Origin: an uncultured Collinsella sp.
GTDB taxonomy: Bacteria; Actinomycetota; Coriobacteriia; Coriobacteriales; Coriobacteriaceae
Reading direction: 5' to 3'
Length of the DNA: 64,000 nt
Assembly: GCA_902470095.1 (NCBI GenBank)
Contig: CABRFG010000002.1
Location: 27,733 to 91,732 of the forward strand
Shown: piece by piece, positions 1 through 8,236 of the stretch
Layout: the number at the start of each line of letters is the position of its first letter
Numbering within the stretch: the first letter of the stretch is position 1
The notes under the pieces: model-generated
Database searches by the model: none
What the model was told of the DNA's origin: nothing
The model's input: only the letters and a program-made list of their open reading frames with translations
Program-made: the position numbers and the translations under genes

Positions 1-2147
1 TGAGCCTTGGGGGCAGCCGAGCGCTCGGGCGCACGGGGTGCGGACTCGGTCGGGAGCTTGCCCGTGGCAGGAGCACCGGCGGGGTTGTCGGAGCGTAGCC
101 AGGGGGCTTTGCCCAGGTCAGACGACTTGGGCGCGGGCGAGACGGGCTTGGGCGCGGGTGTCGGAGCAGCCGGTTTGGGCGCTGCAGGCTTAGGCGCCGA
201 CAGGGTCGATGCCGCTACCGGTGCCGTTTGCTGCTGCGACGCGCTGGCGCTCGAGGATACAGGGGCCGCCGAGGACACGGGTTGCGGGTCCGCAGATGCC
301 GCAGCCCGTGCAGATGGAGAATGCTCCTCATGTTGAGGAGCCGGCGTGCCACCCCCATCCAGGACATAGTCGACGGTACGACGACCGAAGACCGCGCAGA
401 CCGTCGGCAGGACCACCGACTGCGTATCGGCGCGACCGAGCATCTTAATGGCAAAAGTCGAACCCGCGGGGAACGAGACCGTGAGCTTGGAGCCGTCGTC
501 GGCCGTGGCGCGAGCGTTGAGCAAAAGCCCTGCATAGGAGGCCTGACGAGCCTTGACGCGCTCGATGACCTCGGCCCATTTGCGCTGGAGCTCTCCGGCG
601 TCCTCGACCGCGGGGGTCTCGGCGGCGCCGGCGGCAGCAACCTGGGCGGCGCTGTTGGGCTTGAACACCGGCACGGTCGATGCAGCAGACGCGGGAACCG
701 GAGCCGTAACGGGTTGAGGTGCAGGCGTTACAGGTTTGGGCGCGGGAGCCGGAGCCGCGGACTTGGGCGCAGGCTGGGCAGACGGAACAGCAGCGCCGCG
801 GTCCCAAGGCATGCCACCCTGATGCGCGGACGTAGCAGCGGGGGCGGCGGTCGCCGCAGGAGCGGCAGCGCGGGCGCCCGAAATGAGCGTCGGCTGCTGG
901 GCAGCAGCGGGTGCGGATGCAGCAGGTGCACTCGCTTGAGCAGCAGCCACGCTCGCCGGTACCGCAGCGTTGGCGACCATGGCCTCCAAGCGTGCCACGC
1001 GCTCGGCCAAAGCCTCAATCGTTAGATCGGCCTCGGGACGCGTCAGGCGGGTGCAGGCGATCTCGAGCACCAGGCGCACGTCGCTCGCGCCCCTCATCTC
1101 CAGCGCGGCATCGTCAAGCACCGTCAGCGCGCGGGCCAGGCGGTCGGCAGGATGCTCGCCAAAGGCAGCGGCCTCGGCAGCAAGCGCCTCGGCCTGCTCG
1201 ACCCCGCCCTCAAACAACTCGGCACGGGCACCGGCAACGCAGGCCACATACACGTCGCGCACATGCGCCACCAGGTCGCGCGTCAGCTCAAGCAGGTCAT
1301 TGCCCTCCTCGACCTGTGCGCGAATGAGCCCATAGAGCTCGGCAATATCACGCTCGGCGATGGCGCGGGCAAACTCGCCCAGAATCTGGTCCGAAACCTC
1401 GCCCAAAAGCGAGCGGGCGTCGTCCGCATGCACAGAACCGTTGCCAAAGACGCTCAGCTGCTCCAGCGTGGACAGCGCGTCGCGCATGCCGCCCTTGGCA
1501 TGGCGCGCCACGATGGCGAGCGCCTCGTCGTCGTAATCGAAGCCCTCCTGCTCGCACACGTATGCCAGGCGGCGCTCGATATCCTCGTTGCCGATGCGAT
1601 GGAAATCGAAACGCTGGCAGCGCGAGAGGATGGTCTCCAGAATCTTTTGCGGGTCGGTGGTGCACAGCACAAAGATCACGTGTGCCGGCGGCTCCTCAAG
1701 CGTCTTGAGCAGCGCGTTGAACGCCGCCGTCGTGAGCATGTGGACCTCGTCGATGATATAGATCTTGTACTTGCCGCGCACCGGGGCAAAGTTGACGGAG
1801 TTGATGATCTCCTCGCGCACGTTGTCCACGCCGGTACGGCTTGCGGCATCGAGCTCGTAGACATCCGGGTGGTTGCCCTCGGCAATGAGCTCGCACTCCT
1901 CGCAAGTACCGTCGGGCATGCAGCCGCTTGCACCCTCGGCGCGCGCCGCCTCGGCATTGCGGCACAGCAGCGCCTTGGCCAGAATGCGCGCCATGGTGGT
2001 CTTGCCCGTGCCGCGCGGTCCGCAGAACAGGTAGGCGTGGGACAGGCGCCCCTCGGTGATGGCGTGCTCGAGCGTCGAGACGATATGCTGCTGGCCCACC
2101 ACGGAGTCAAAGGTGAGCGGGCGATACTTTCGGTACAACGATTCCAT
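1..2147 (-). CDS. dnaX: DNA polymerase III subunit gamma/tau (C-terminus cut by window edge)
   Basis: Clamp-loader ATPase of the replicative polymerase; it opens and loads the sliding clamp and, as tau, links polymerases to the helicase. The frame opens at the ATG at 2147 (MESLYRKYRP, the classic DnaX start) and runs 715 codons to the window edge without a stop. Visible: Walker A GPRGTGKT at residues 43-50, a zinc site using Cys62, Cys76, Cys82 and Cys85, the Walker B/DExH-like IIDEVHML near residue 130, and a sensor region with LSRCQRF. After about residue 360 the chain becomes a long Ala/Pro/Lys linker (repeats such as APKPAAPKP) surrounding a folded tau-like segment. Divergent from the next gene. 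The Cys spacing (C62 to C76) is wider than in E. coli. Identity is very secure; only the extreme C-terminus is unseen. Confidence 0.97.
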   Translation of the reverse strand, partial: MESLYRKYRPLTFDSVVGQQHIVSTLEHAITEGRLSHAYLFCGPRGTGKTTMARILAKALLCRNAEAARAEGASGCMPDGTCEECELIAEGNHPDVYELDAASRTGVDNVREEIINSVNFAPVRGKYKIYIIDEVHMLTTAAFNALLKTLEEPPAHVIFVLCTTDPQKILETILSRCQRFDFHRIGNEDIERRLAYVCEQEGFDYDDEALAIVARHAKGGMRDALSTLEQLSVFGNGSVHADDARSLLGEVSDQILGEFARAIAERDIAELYGLIRAQVEEGNDLLELTRDLVAHVRDVYVACVAGARAELFEGGVEQAEALAAEAAAFGEHPADRLARALTVLDDAALEMRGASDVRLVLEIACTRLTRPEADLTIEALAERVARLEAMVANAAVPASVAAAQASAPAASAPAAAQQPTLISGARAAAPAATAAPAATSAHQGGMPWDRGAAVPSAQPAPKSAAPAPAPKPVTPAPQPVTAPVPASAASTVPVFKPNSAAQVAAAGAAETPAVEDAGELQRKWAEVIERVKARQASYAGLLLNARATADDGSKLTVSFPAGSTFAIKMLGRADTQSVVLPTVCAVFGRRTVDYVLDGGGTPAPQHEEHSPSARAAASADPQPVSSAAPVSSSASASQQQTAPVAASTLSAPKPAAPKPAAPTPAPKPVSPAPKSSDLGKAPWLRSDNPAGAPATGKLPTESAPRAPERSAAPKA

Positions 2148-2263
2148 GGGTGCTCCCCCGGGTATACTGAGTCTTGTTGCCGCGGCGGCCATGCGGTCGC
2201 ACGGCATACTGCATTCCATAATAACCCGTACGGCGAGCCCGCCGCGATAGGAGTCCAAAGAGC

Positions 2264-2989
2264 ATGGCAGACGCAGAGAGCAACCTCGTTCCCTCCGAAG
2301 CAGCCGACCAGGTCGAGGTCGCGCTCGAGAAGCAGGCCGCGGCCGATGACGGCATTCTGTACCTCAACGAGTATCAGTACGAAAACGATCTCGTCACCGA
2401 CTTTGCGCGCCTGGTCGCCTCGCCCAGGCGTCGCGGCTCGCTGTATGTCGCCGCGGCAATTGCCGCGCTCATCGGCATCGGCATGTTGGTGGCCGGCGGC
2501 AACTGGATCAAGTTTGGCGTCGTCCTGATCGTATTCGGCGCCTTTTTGGCCTGGTGGAGCAAAAACCTGCACCACACCCTCGCCCGCGACTTTATCGACG
2601 CCGTCGAGGCCGACGAGTCCATGGGTGGCCGCTATCGCCGCGTCGCCGCCAACGAGGACGGCCTGATGGTTTGGGGCAAGAGCGGCAAGTCGCAGTTCTT
2701 CCCGTTTGAAAAGCTCGACCACGTGCTCGACGGCGAGCGCATCTTTGTGGCCATGTTCGCCGACCAGGGCGTGACGATCCCCAAGGACACCTTCGTCCGT
2801 GGCGATGCCGAGCAGTTCGGCCCCTTCCTCAAGGCCCGCATCAACAAAAAACTCCGCATCGAGACCAAGCGCAAGAAGATGAAGGCAGAAAAGGCCGCCG
2901 CCGAGGCCAAGCAGGGCGACAAGGCCGACAAGCCCCAGGAGACCAAGGGCAAGCAGCGCAAGCAGAAGAAGAACAAGAAGAAGCGCTAG
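2264..2989 (+). CDS. YcxB-like membrane protein with Lys-rich tail
   Basis: Protein of 241 aa, function unknown. Two adjacent hydrophobic stretches at about residues 62-78 and 84-98 should form a membrane hairpin. The following part (KSQFFPFEKLDHVLDGERIFVAMF, here abbreviated; residues about 145-170) has the look of the YcxB-like domain, a PH-like fold common in small Firmicutes and Actinobacteria membrane proteins. The last 50 residues are almost entirely Lys/Glu/Ala and end KKNKKKR, so the tail is strongly basic and probably cytoplasmic or nucleic-acid or lipid contacting. The ATG at 2264 has AGGAG (2250-2254) about 9 bases upstream. It stands alone, divergent from dnaX. Family assignment is by recall of the pattern only. 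Confidence 0.8.
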   Translation: MADAESNLVPSEAADQVEVALEKQAAADDGILYLNEYQYENDLVTDFARLVASPRRRGSLYVAAAIAALIGIGMLVAGGNWIKFGVVLIVFGAFLAWWSKNLHHTLARDFIDAVEADESMGGRYRRVAANEDGLMVWGKSGKSQFFPFEKLDHVLDGERIFVAMFADQGVTIPKDTFVRGDAEQFGPFLKARINKKLRIETKRKKMKAEKAAAEAKQGDKADKPQETKGKQRKQKKNKKKR

Positions 2990-3137
2990 GCCGGACGCAA
3001 GGTCCAGACCCCAGACGGAGCTTAAATTGAATGTCGCCCACCTGCGCGTGCTACACTAGCAGCATCTATGCCACCGCGAACGGCTCGGCCCCGCGCCCGC
3101 CGCTCGCAAACGAACTTTAAACGCACGAGGGTTGGCC

Positions 3138-4991
3138 ATGCCGCTTTTCTCGCAACATACCGCCCGGTTCTCGCCGGACGTTCCCTTGGAGGGCACTAGC
3201 TCTCGCGAGCTGCTCAAGCGGTACCAGCCGCTCGAGACGCTTGCGACCGGCGGTTTTGGCTCCATCGAGATTTGCCGCGACACGCATCTGCGCCGTCGCG
3301 TGGCCATTAAGCGCATTCCCCTTATCAACGGCGCCGGCATGCCCGCCAGCGACATCATGGACGTGCTGCGCGAGGCGCACACTGCCGCCATGCTTCAACA
3401 TCCCAACATCGTGCAGGTCATCGACTTTACGCACGACACAGCCTATGCCTACCTGGTTATGGAATATGTCGATGGCATGTCGCTGGCCGAGTTTTTGCAC
3501 CGCGCGGACGGCCACTCACTTACCTTTGACGAGGCCGCGGCCATTGCCGATGCCCTGGGCCAGGCGCTCACCTTCGCCCACAGTAACGGCGTACTCCACC
3601 TGGACATTAAGCCCGCCAACGTGCTCATCGACCACTCGGGCAATGTAAAGCTCACCGACTTTGGCATGGCGCGACTGTCGTCTGCCGGTGGCTTTGGCGG
3701 CTCGCGCGGCGGCACCATCGGCTACATGCCGCCCGAGCAGCTCGATATCGAGACCGGCACGGTCGACGAGCGCGCCGATGTCTTTGCCCTCGCCTGTGTG
3801 ATCTACGAGGGCCTGTGCGGCAGCGCTCCCTTTATGGCGGCCACGCCCGCCGACTCGCTCGACCGCATCATCGGCGGCGCCACCTATCCCAGCGATCTGA
3901 TACCACACTTTCCCCCGGGAGCCGAGAGCGCGCTCATGAGCGCGCTCTCCCCCACGCCGCAGGACCGCCCCAACAGCATCGAGGCATTTTGCGACCAGCT
4001 CCTTGCCGGTCTGGGCAGCGTGCGCGAGGGCCGTCGCAGCCTGGAGCAAATGGTTGGCGAGCTTTCGGATGACGAGCAGGAGCTCGACGATATCGAGCCG
4101 TCGCACTACGAGGACGACGCCATCGAGGTCGACCCCGCACTCGGCTGGGCGGGCACGCGCTGGAGCCATGCGCGCGACTACACCATGCGCGCTATCTCGG
4201 CGCTAGCGTGCGGCACCTTTAGCTTTTTGCTGATGCAAACGGCCGGGGTCGCGGCGCTTCCCGGCCTGGTCATTGCGGCTATCGCGATCGGAGCGGCGGC
4301 TGGCCTGGCCCCCCAGATCGGCTCGGCCATCTCGGCTGTGGGCTTTTTGGTGCTCATGGCCAACGCCACCATGCAGGCGCAGGGTATCCTGTCGATGTTG
4401 CCGGTCGCGGTGATCTTTGCCGCTGCCATGTCCGGTTGGTGGATCGCCTGGGGTCGCACCGAGGCTGCCGCGAGCGCCGCGCTCGCCTGTGCACTCGCGC
4501 TTGGCTGTCTGACCGGCAATACCTTCCTGGCAGCTGGGGTCGCCGCCGGCGTCGCGTCATTTTGGCTCGGCCCGGCAAGCGCCGCCGCGGCAACGGGCAT
4601 GGGCGCGCTTTTTGCCCGTCTGGCCACGGTCGCGCTTTCAGCCGGAGGCGTGCTGGGGCTCGGTAACGTTGCCGCAGCGCTGGGAGATCCGCTCCTTTGG
4701 ACTGCCTTTGGGCTGATCGCGGCAACTGCCGCAGCGTCATCCGCGCTGCTCAATGCCCATGCCAAGCGTGCCGACCAGGGCTCAAACCTTGCCGCAATCG
4801 CCGCCATCGCTGTCACCGGCATCGGCTGCGCAGCGGCGTCCTGTCTTGCACACCATATGGAAATTGCCAGCCTTGCAGCCGCGGTCGTCGCCAAGGCGGC
4901 GGTTGCGGGAATCCTATCCTCTATAATCGTTGGGATATGCCTATATTTGCTCGGATACCAAAGAACCTATACGGAGAGTGATCTTTCGTGA
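3138..4991 (+). CDS. Ser/Thr protein kinase with polytopic membrane C-terminus (PknA position)
   Basis: Membrane eukaryotic-like kinase of 617 aa. Kinase domain about residues 30-290: Gly loop GGFGSIE, VAIKRI lysine, catalytic loop HLDIKPAN (H154, D156), DFG at D174, and YMPPEQ as the APE equivalent. The catalytic Asp is preceded by Leu rather than Arg, so it is a non-RD kinase, usually meaning activation does not depend on activation-loop phosphorylation. An acidic linker (EDDEQ-rich) follows, then from about residue 349 to the end many Ala/Gly-rich transmembrane helices; there is no extracellular sensor such as PASTA. An in-frame TTG lies at 3132, but ATG 3138 has GAGG 7 bases upstream. It is the first gene of the fha-pstP-rodA operon and its stop overlaps the next start by 4 bp. 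In other actinobacteria pknA sits after pbpA. Confidence 0.9.
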   Translation: MPLFSQHTARFSPDVPLEGTSSRELLKRYQPLETLATGGFGSIEICRDTHLRRRVAIKRIPLINGAGMPASDIMDVLREAHTAAMLQHPNIVQVIDFTHDTAYAYLVMEYVDGMSLAEFLHRADGHSLTFDEAAAIADALGQALTFAHSNGVLHLDIKPANVLIDHSGNVKLTDFGMARLSSAGGFGGSRGGTIGYMPPEQLDIETGTVDERADVFALACVIYEGLCGSAPFMAATPADSLDRIIGGATYPSDLIPHFPPGAESALMSALSPTPQDRPNSIEAFCDQLLAGLGSVREGRRSLEQMVGELSDDEQELDDIEPSHYEDDAIEVDPALGWAGTRWSHARDYTMRAISALACGTFSFLLMQTAGVAALPGLVIAAIAIGAAAGLAPQIGSAISAVGFLVLMANATMQAQGILSMLPVAVIFAAAMSGWWIAWGRTEAAASAALACALALGCLTGNTFLAAGVAAGVASFWLGPASAAAATGMGALFARLATVALSAGGVLGLGNVAAALGDPLLWTAFGLIAATAAASSALLNAHAKRADQGSNLAAIAAIAVTGIGCAAASCLAHHMEIASLAAAVVAKAAVAGILSSIIVGICLYLLGYQRTYTESDLS

Positions 4992-6001
4992 ACTTCCTGA
5001 ACATCTTCGAGGACCACGTGGCCGGCATCTTCGGTGCCACCCGTGCCCCGTTCTCCTTTAAGAAGCTTGCCAAGCAGGCCGCTCGCGACATGGAGGATCA
5101 GACTCTGGTGATTAACGGCGTCAACACGGCGCCGGCACTCTATACCATCCTTATCGCCGCCGACGACGATCCCATGCTCGCCCCGTTCTACCCCGAGCTT
5201 TCGCGCGAGGTCCGCGAGTTTGTGAAGGCGCAGGCCGAAAAGCGCCGCTATGTCTTTGTCGGCGAGCCCCTCGTGCGCTTTATGATCGATCCGCAGCTGC
5301 GCGCCGGCAAGTTCTCGGTCTTTGCCGAGAACGTCGATGCCCCCACGCTCGGCCGCCTGTACGAAGAAGAGCGCGCCTATCAAAACGGCCTGGGCCAGAA
5401 CAACTCCGCGGCAAGCCGTGCCGCCAGCGCCCCGCGCGCCGGCCAGCAGCAGTTTGCTGCCCCGCAACAGCAGCGCCCCGCCGCCATGCCCCAGCAGCAG
5501 CCGACGCCTCGCGCCGCCGCTCCCGACCCGCTTGCCGTGGCAGACCCCTTCGCGCCTAGCGTCCCCGACCCCGCCGCCGCACCCATCCCGGTGCCTCAGA
5601 CCGTCTCGCGCGACGCGCTTGCCGGCATGGGCGGAGCCGCCGCGACCGGTGCCGCCGTGGGCCTAGGCGCTGCAGCCGGCATCGCCTCCAACATGGCGAG
5701 CACTCGCGCCCCGCAGCGCCCGCTCGCCCAGCTCGTCGACGTCGTGAGCGGCGAGAGCCATAGCATCACCTCCGCACAGGTGACCATCGGTCGCGAGCGC
5801 TCAGTTTCCGACATTGCCCTGCGCGACCCCAACGTGTCGCGCCGCCACGCCCAGCTCACCTTTACGGGCTCGGATTGGTCGATCGAGGACCTCAATTCCA
5901 CCAACGGCACGCTCGTCAACAACCGCCGCATTACGCGCTGCCCGCTGCGCAACGGCGATCTGCTGACGTTTGGCCTGAGTACCTTTGAATTTAGGGGATA
6001 G
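4988..6001 (+). CDS. fhaA: FHA-domain protein, FhaA-like (DUF3662 plus FHA)
   Basis: Phosphothreonine-binding adaptor of 337 aa, expected to dock on phosphorylated kinases or cell-wall proteins. Residues about 1-115 match the DUF3662/FhaA N-terminal domain. A flexible Gln/Pro/Ala linker spans about 135-245. The C-terminal FHA domain (about 255-337) shows the key motifs: GRE (phosphate-binding), SRRH and NSTNGT. It starts with GTG at 4988 in a GTGA overlap with the upstream kinase stop, indicating translational coupling. In mycobacteria FhaA binds the MurJ pseudokinase and the PknB pathway; a similar role here is inference from family and context. Identity is strong. Confidence 0.92.
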   Translation: MNFLNIFEDHVAGIFGATRAPFSFKKLAKQAARDMEDQTLVINGVNTAPALYTILIAADDDPMLAPFYPELSREVREFVKAQAEKRRYVFVGEPLVRFMIDPQLRAGKFSVFAENVDAPTLGRLYEEERAYQNGLGQNNSAASRAASAPRAGQQQFAAPQQQRPAAMPQQQPTPRAAAPDPLAVADPFAPSVPDPAAAPIPVPQTVSRDALAGMGGAAATGAAVGLGAAAGIASNMASTRAPQRPLAQLVDVVSGESHSITSAQVTIGRERSVSDIALRDPNVSRRHAQLTFTGSDWSIEDLNSTNGTLVNNRRITRCPLRNGDLLTFGLSTFEFRG

Positions 6002-6007
6002 TCGCTT

Positions 6008-6424
6008 ATGAACATCGATATCGTCCTTTTTGCAGGCCGCATCGTCCTGGTCGCCCTGCTCTATATCTTCTTGTTCGCCGTCATGAAGACCGGCGTGGGA
6101 CTTGTGCGCGGGCAGCGCCGCGACTCGGCTATCTGGACGATTGATGTGGACAAGGGTCCGCGCGGTATCCGCGGCATCCACGTAGACATGCTCGGCCCCG
6201 TCATCGTCGGTCGCTCGCCATCTTCGGACATCTGCATCAACGAACCGTTCGTCTCGGCCTCGCATGCGCGCTTTTCGCTGCAGGGCCCGGCGCTCATCAT
6301 CGAGGACCTCAACTCACTTAACGGCACGCTCGTCAACGGCCGCCAGCTCGTGGAGCCCGCGACGCTGCGTGAGGGCGACGAAGTCCAGATTGGCGACGTG
6401 GTCATGAAGGTGAACCGTCGATGA
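6008..6424 (+). CDS. fhaB: FHA-domain membrane protein, FhaB/FipA-like
   Basis: 138 aa. One N-terminal transmembrane helix (about residues 5-26) anchors a cytoplasmic FHA domain (about 60-138) with GRS, SASHARF and LNSLNGTLVNGR motifs, so it should bind phosphothreonine peptides. In actinobacteria the equivalent protein, FhaB/FipA, helps recruit septal synthesis proteins. Six bases separate it from fhaA, and its stop overlaps the phosphatase start in an ATGA, so it is tightly coupled in the operon. The size and TM-FHA layout are typical of the family. Confidence 0.92.
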   Translation: MNIDIVLFAGRIVLVALLYIFLFAVMKTGVGLVRGQRRDSAIWTIDVDKGPRGIRGIHVDMLGPVIVGRSPSSDICINEPFVSASHARFSLQGPALIIEDLNSLNGTLVNGRQLVEPATLREGDEVQIGDVVMKVNRR

Positions 6425-8220
6425 TCGACGAGGAGAACAAGTCCGCAACCATGACCGAGGCACCGGCTGCCGCCGCAGCTGCACCGGCCCACGCCGCTCC
6501 GGCGGGCTCCGCACCCGTGGAACCCGAGGACACCGTGTTCTCCCTGCCTCTTTCGCATGTAACGCATGATATTTCGGATCTCGCCGATAACGAGGACGAA
6601 GAGGATGCCGCAGCGGCGCCCATCGGCGCACATGCTGCGGAACAGCCCACAGCGCCCGAAGCAGCCCCGGCGCCGGCTCACTTTGCAGAGCCCGTCGCCG
6701 CGGCAATCAACGAGAGCGCTGCGGTGTTTGCGGCACCCGAGCCCGCCGCGCCGGCGTATCCCATAGCCCCGGCATCCGAGGTTGCGCCCGCGTCTACGCC
6801 GGCGCCCGAGCCTATAGACGTCAGCCCGCAAGACGACGAGTCGACCGCCCGCGTTTCCGAGGAGCCCGACTCCCCGGACACCGGTGATTCCGAATCAAAC
6901 GCCGAGACCGACACCGTCTCTCCCGGTGACACCGCCGAGATCGACGTTGCTGCCGTTGAGGCCAAGCTCAAAGACCCCGGCTCGACCATGAGCTTTGAGC
7001 CCCTGACCGAGGAGCGCATCGAGACCGACTCGACCTATGATGCCGGCACCACCACGCAACTTATGTGGGGCGCCCGCTCCGACGTTGGCTGCGTGCGCCC
7101 GCACAATGAGGATTCCTACCTGGTGCAGTCGCCGCTCTTTTGCGTATGCGACGGCATGGGTGGTCACGCTGCCGGCGAGGTAGCCTCTTCCATCGCCGTC
7201 GAGACTATTGCCAAGACGGCCCCACAGTCCGCCGACGCAGCACGCCTGGCCGCAGCCGTCGAGGCAGCCAACGCCGCCGTAATCGAGGCGGCCCTGAACG
7301 GCCTGGGCAAGCCCGGCATGGGCTGCACAGCCACCTGCGCCTACATCGAAAACGACACGCTCGCCATCGCCCACGTGGGCGACTCTCGCGCCTATCTGCT
7401 CCACGAGGGCACGCTCATCCGCGTGACCCGCGACCACTCCTACGTTGAGGAGCTCGTGGACGCCGGCGAGATCACGGCAGACGAGGCTCGCGTCCACCCC
7501 AACCGTTCGGTCATCACCCGCGCACTGGGCTCGGACCCCGCCATGTATGCCGACCACTTCACTCTGCATATCGAGGAAGGCGACCGCCTGATCCTGTGCT
7601 CCGACGGCCTCTCGAGCATGATTCCCGATAGCGATATCGAGAACATCGCCACACAGTCCTCAACCGCGCAAATCTGCGTCGACAACCTAGTGGACGCGGC
7701 GCTTGCCGCCGGCGGCCACGACAACGTGACCGTAGTAGTCGTTGACCTGGTTGACGATGGCGTCATGCGCGAGGCGCAACGCGTGCGTCGCCGCAACGTT
7801 ACCATCGCCGCCATCCTGGCCCTCGTCTTTGTGCTGGCAGCTGGCATCTGGGCCTACACGGGTGTCACCGGCTCGTACTACCTGGGTACCTACCAGGGCA
7901 ATGTCGCCGTCTGGCGCGGCCTGCCCGGCAAGCCACTCGGACTCAAGCTCCACTGGCTCGAAAGCGAAACCAGCATCAAGCTGTCCGACCTGCCCGAAGA
8001 CACGCAAAACCGCCTCAAGGCGGGCATTCCGCAAACAAGTGTCGACGATGCGCAGGACACGATATCCAAGTACCGCCACCAGATCGACGAGGAGCAGACC
8101 CGCCAGGTGATCGACGCGCAAACGATTCGCGACAACACCAATCAGGGATCGGCCTCCGAATCAGATTCCGAGAAAACCGCCGAACAGTCCGCCGAGGCCG
8201 AAGCCTCCGATAAGAATTAG
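6421..8220 (+). CDS. pstP: PP2C-family Ser/Thr phosphatase, PstP-like, with long acidic N-terminus
   Basis: Mn/Mg-dependent phosphatase of 599 aa that should reverse the action of the two kinases in this operon. The PP2C domain spans about residues 213-440 with DVGCVRPHNED, CDGMGGHAAGE, GDSRAYL and DNVTVVVVD motifs carrying the metal-binding aspartates. A single transmembrane helix (about 459-480) is followed by a small extracytoplasmic part. Unlike typical PstP, about 210 residues of Ala/Pro/Glu/Asp-rich low-complexity sequence precede the catalytic domain; the ATG at 6421 overlaps the fhaB stop, so this start is well placed, though an internal start cannot be excluded. The tail after the TM is Ser/Glu-rich. 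Confidence 0.93.
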   Translation: MIDEENKSATMTEAPAAAAAAPAHAAPAGSAPVEPEDTVFSLPLSHVTHDISDLADNEDEEDAAAAPIGAHAAEQPTAPEAAPAPAHFAEPVAAAINESAAVFAAPEPAAPAYPIAPASEVAPASTPAPEPIDVSPQDDESTARVSEEPDSPDTGDSESNAETDTVSPGDTAEIDVAAVEAKLKDPGSTMSFEPLTEERIETDSTYDAGTTTQLMWGARSDVGCVRPHNEDSYLVQSPLFCVCDGMGGHAAGEVASSIAVETIAKTAPQSADAARLAAAVEAANAAVIEAALNGLGKPGMGCTATCAYIENDTLAIAHVGDSRAYLLHEGTLIRVTRDHSYVEELVDAGEITADEARVHPNRSVITRALGSDPAMYADHFTLHIEEGDRLILCSDGLSSMIPDSDIENIATQSSTAQICVDNLVDAALAAGGHDNVTVVVVDLVDDGVMREAQRVRRRNVTIAAILALVFVLAAGIWAYTGVTGSYYLGTYQGNVAVWRGLPGKPLGLKLHWLESETSIKLSDLPEDTQNRLKAGIPQTSVDDAQDTISKYRHQIDEEQTRQVIDAQTIRDNTNQGSASESDSEKTAEQSAEAEASDKN

Positions 8221-8236
8221 AAAGGGAGTGCCGCTT

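Noticed and set aside
2148..2263. SRP (4.5S) RNA beside dnaX, a common position for ffs
   Set aside because: The conserved GGTCAGG...GGAAGGAAGCAGCC core is absent on both strands.
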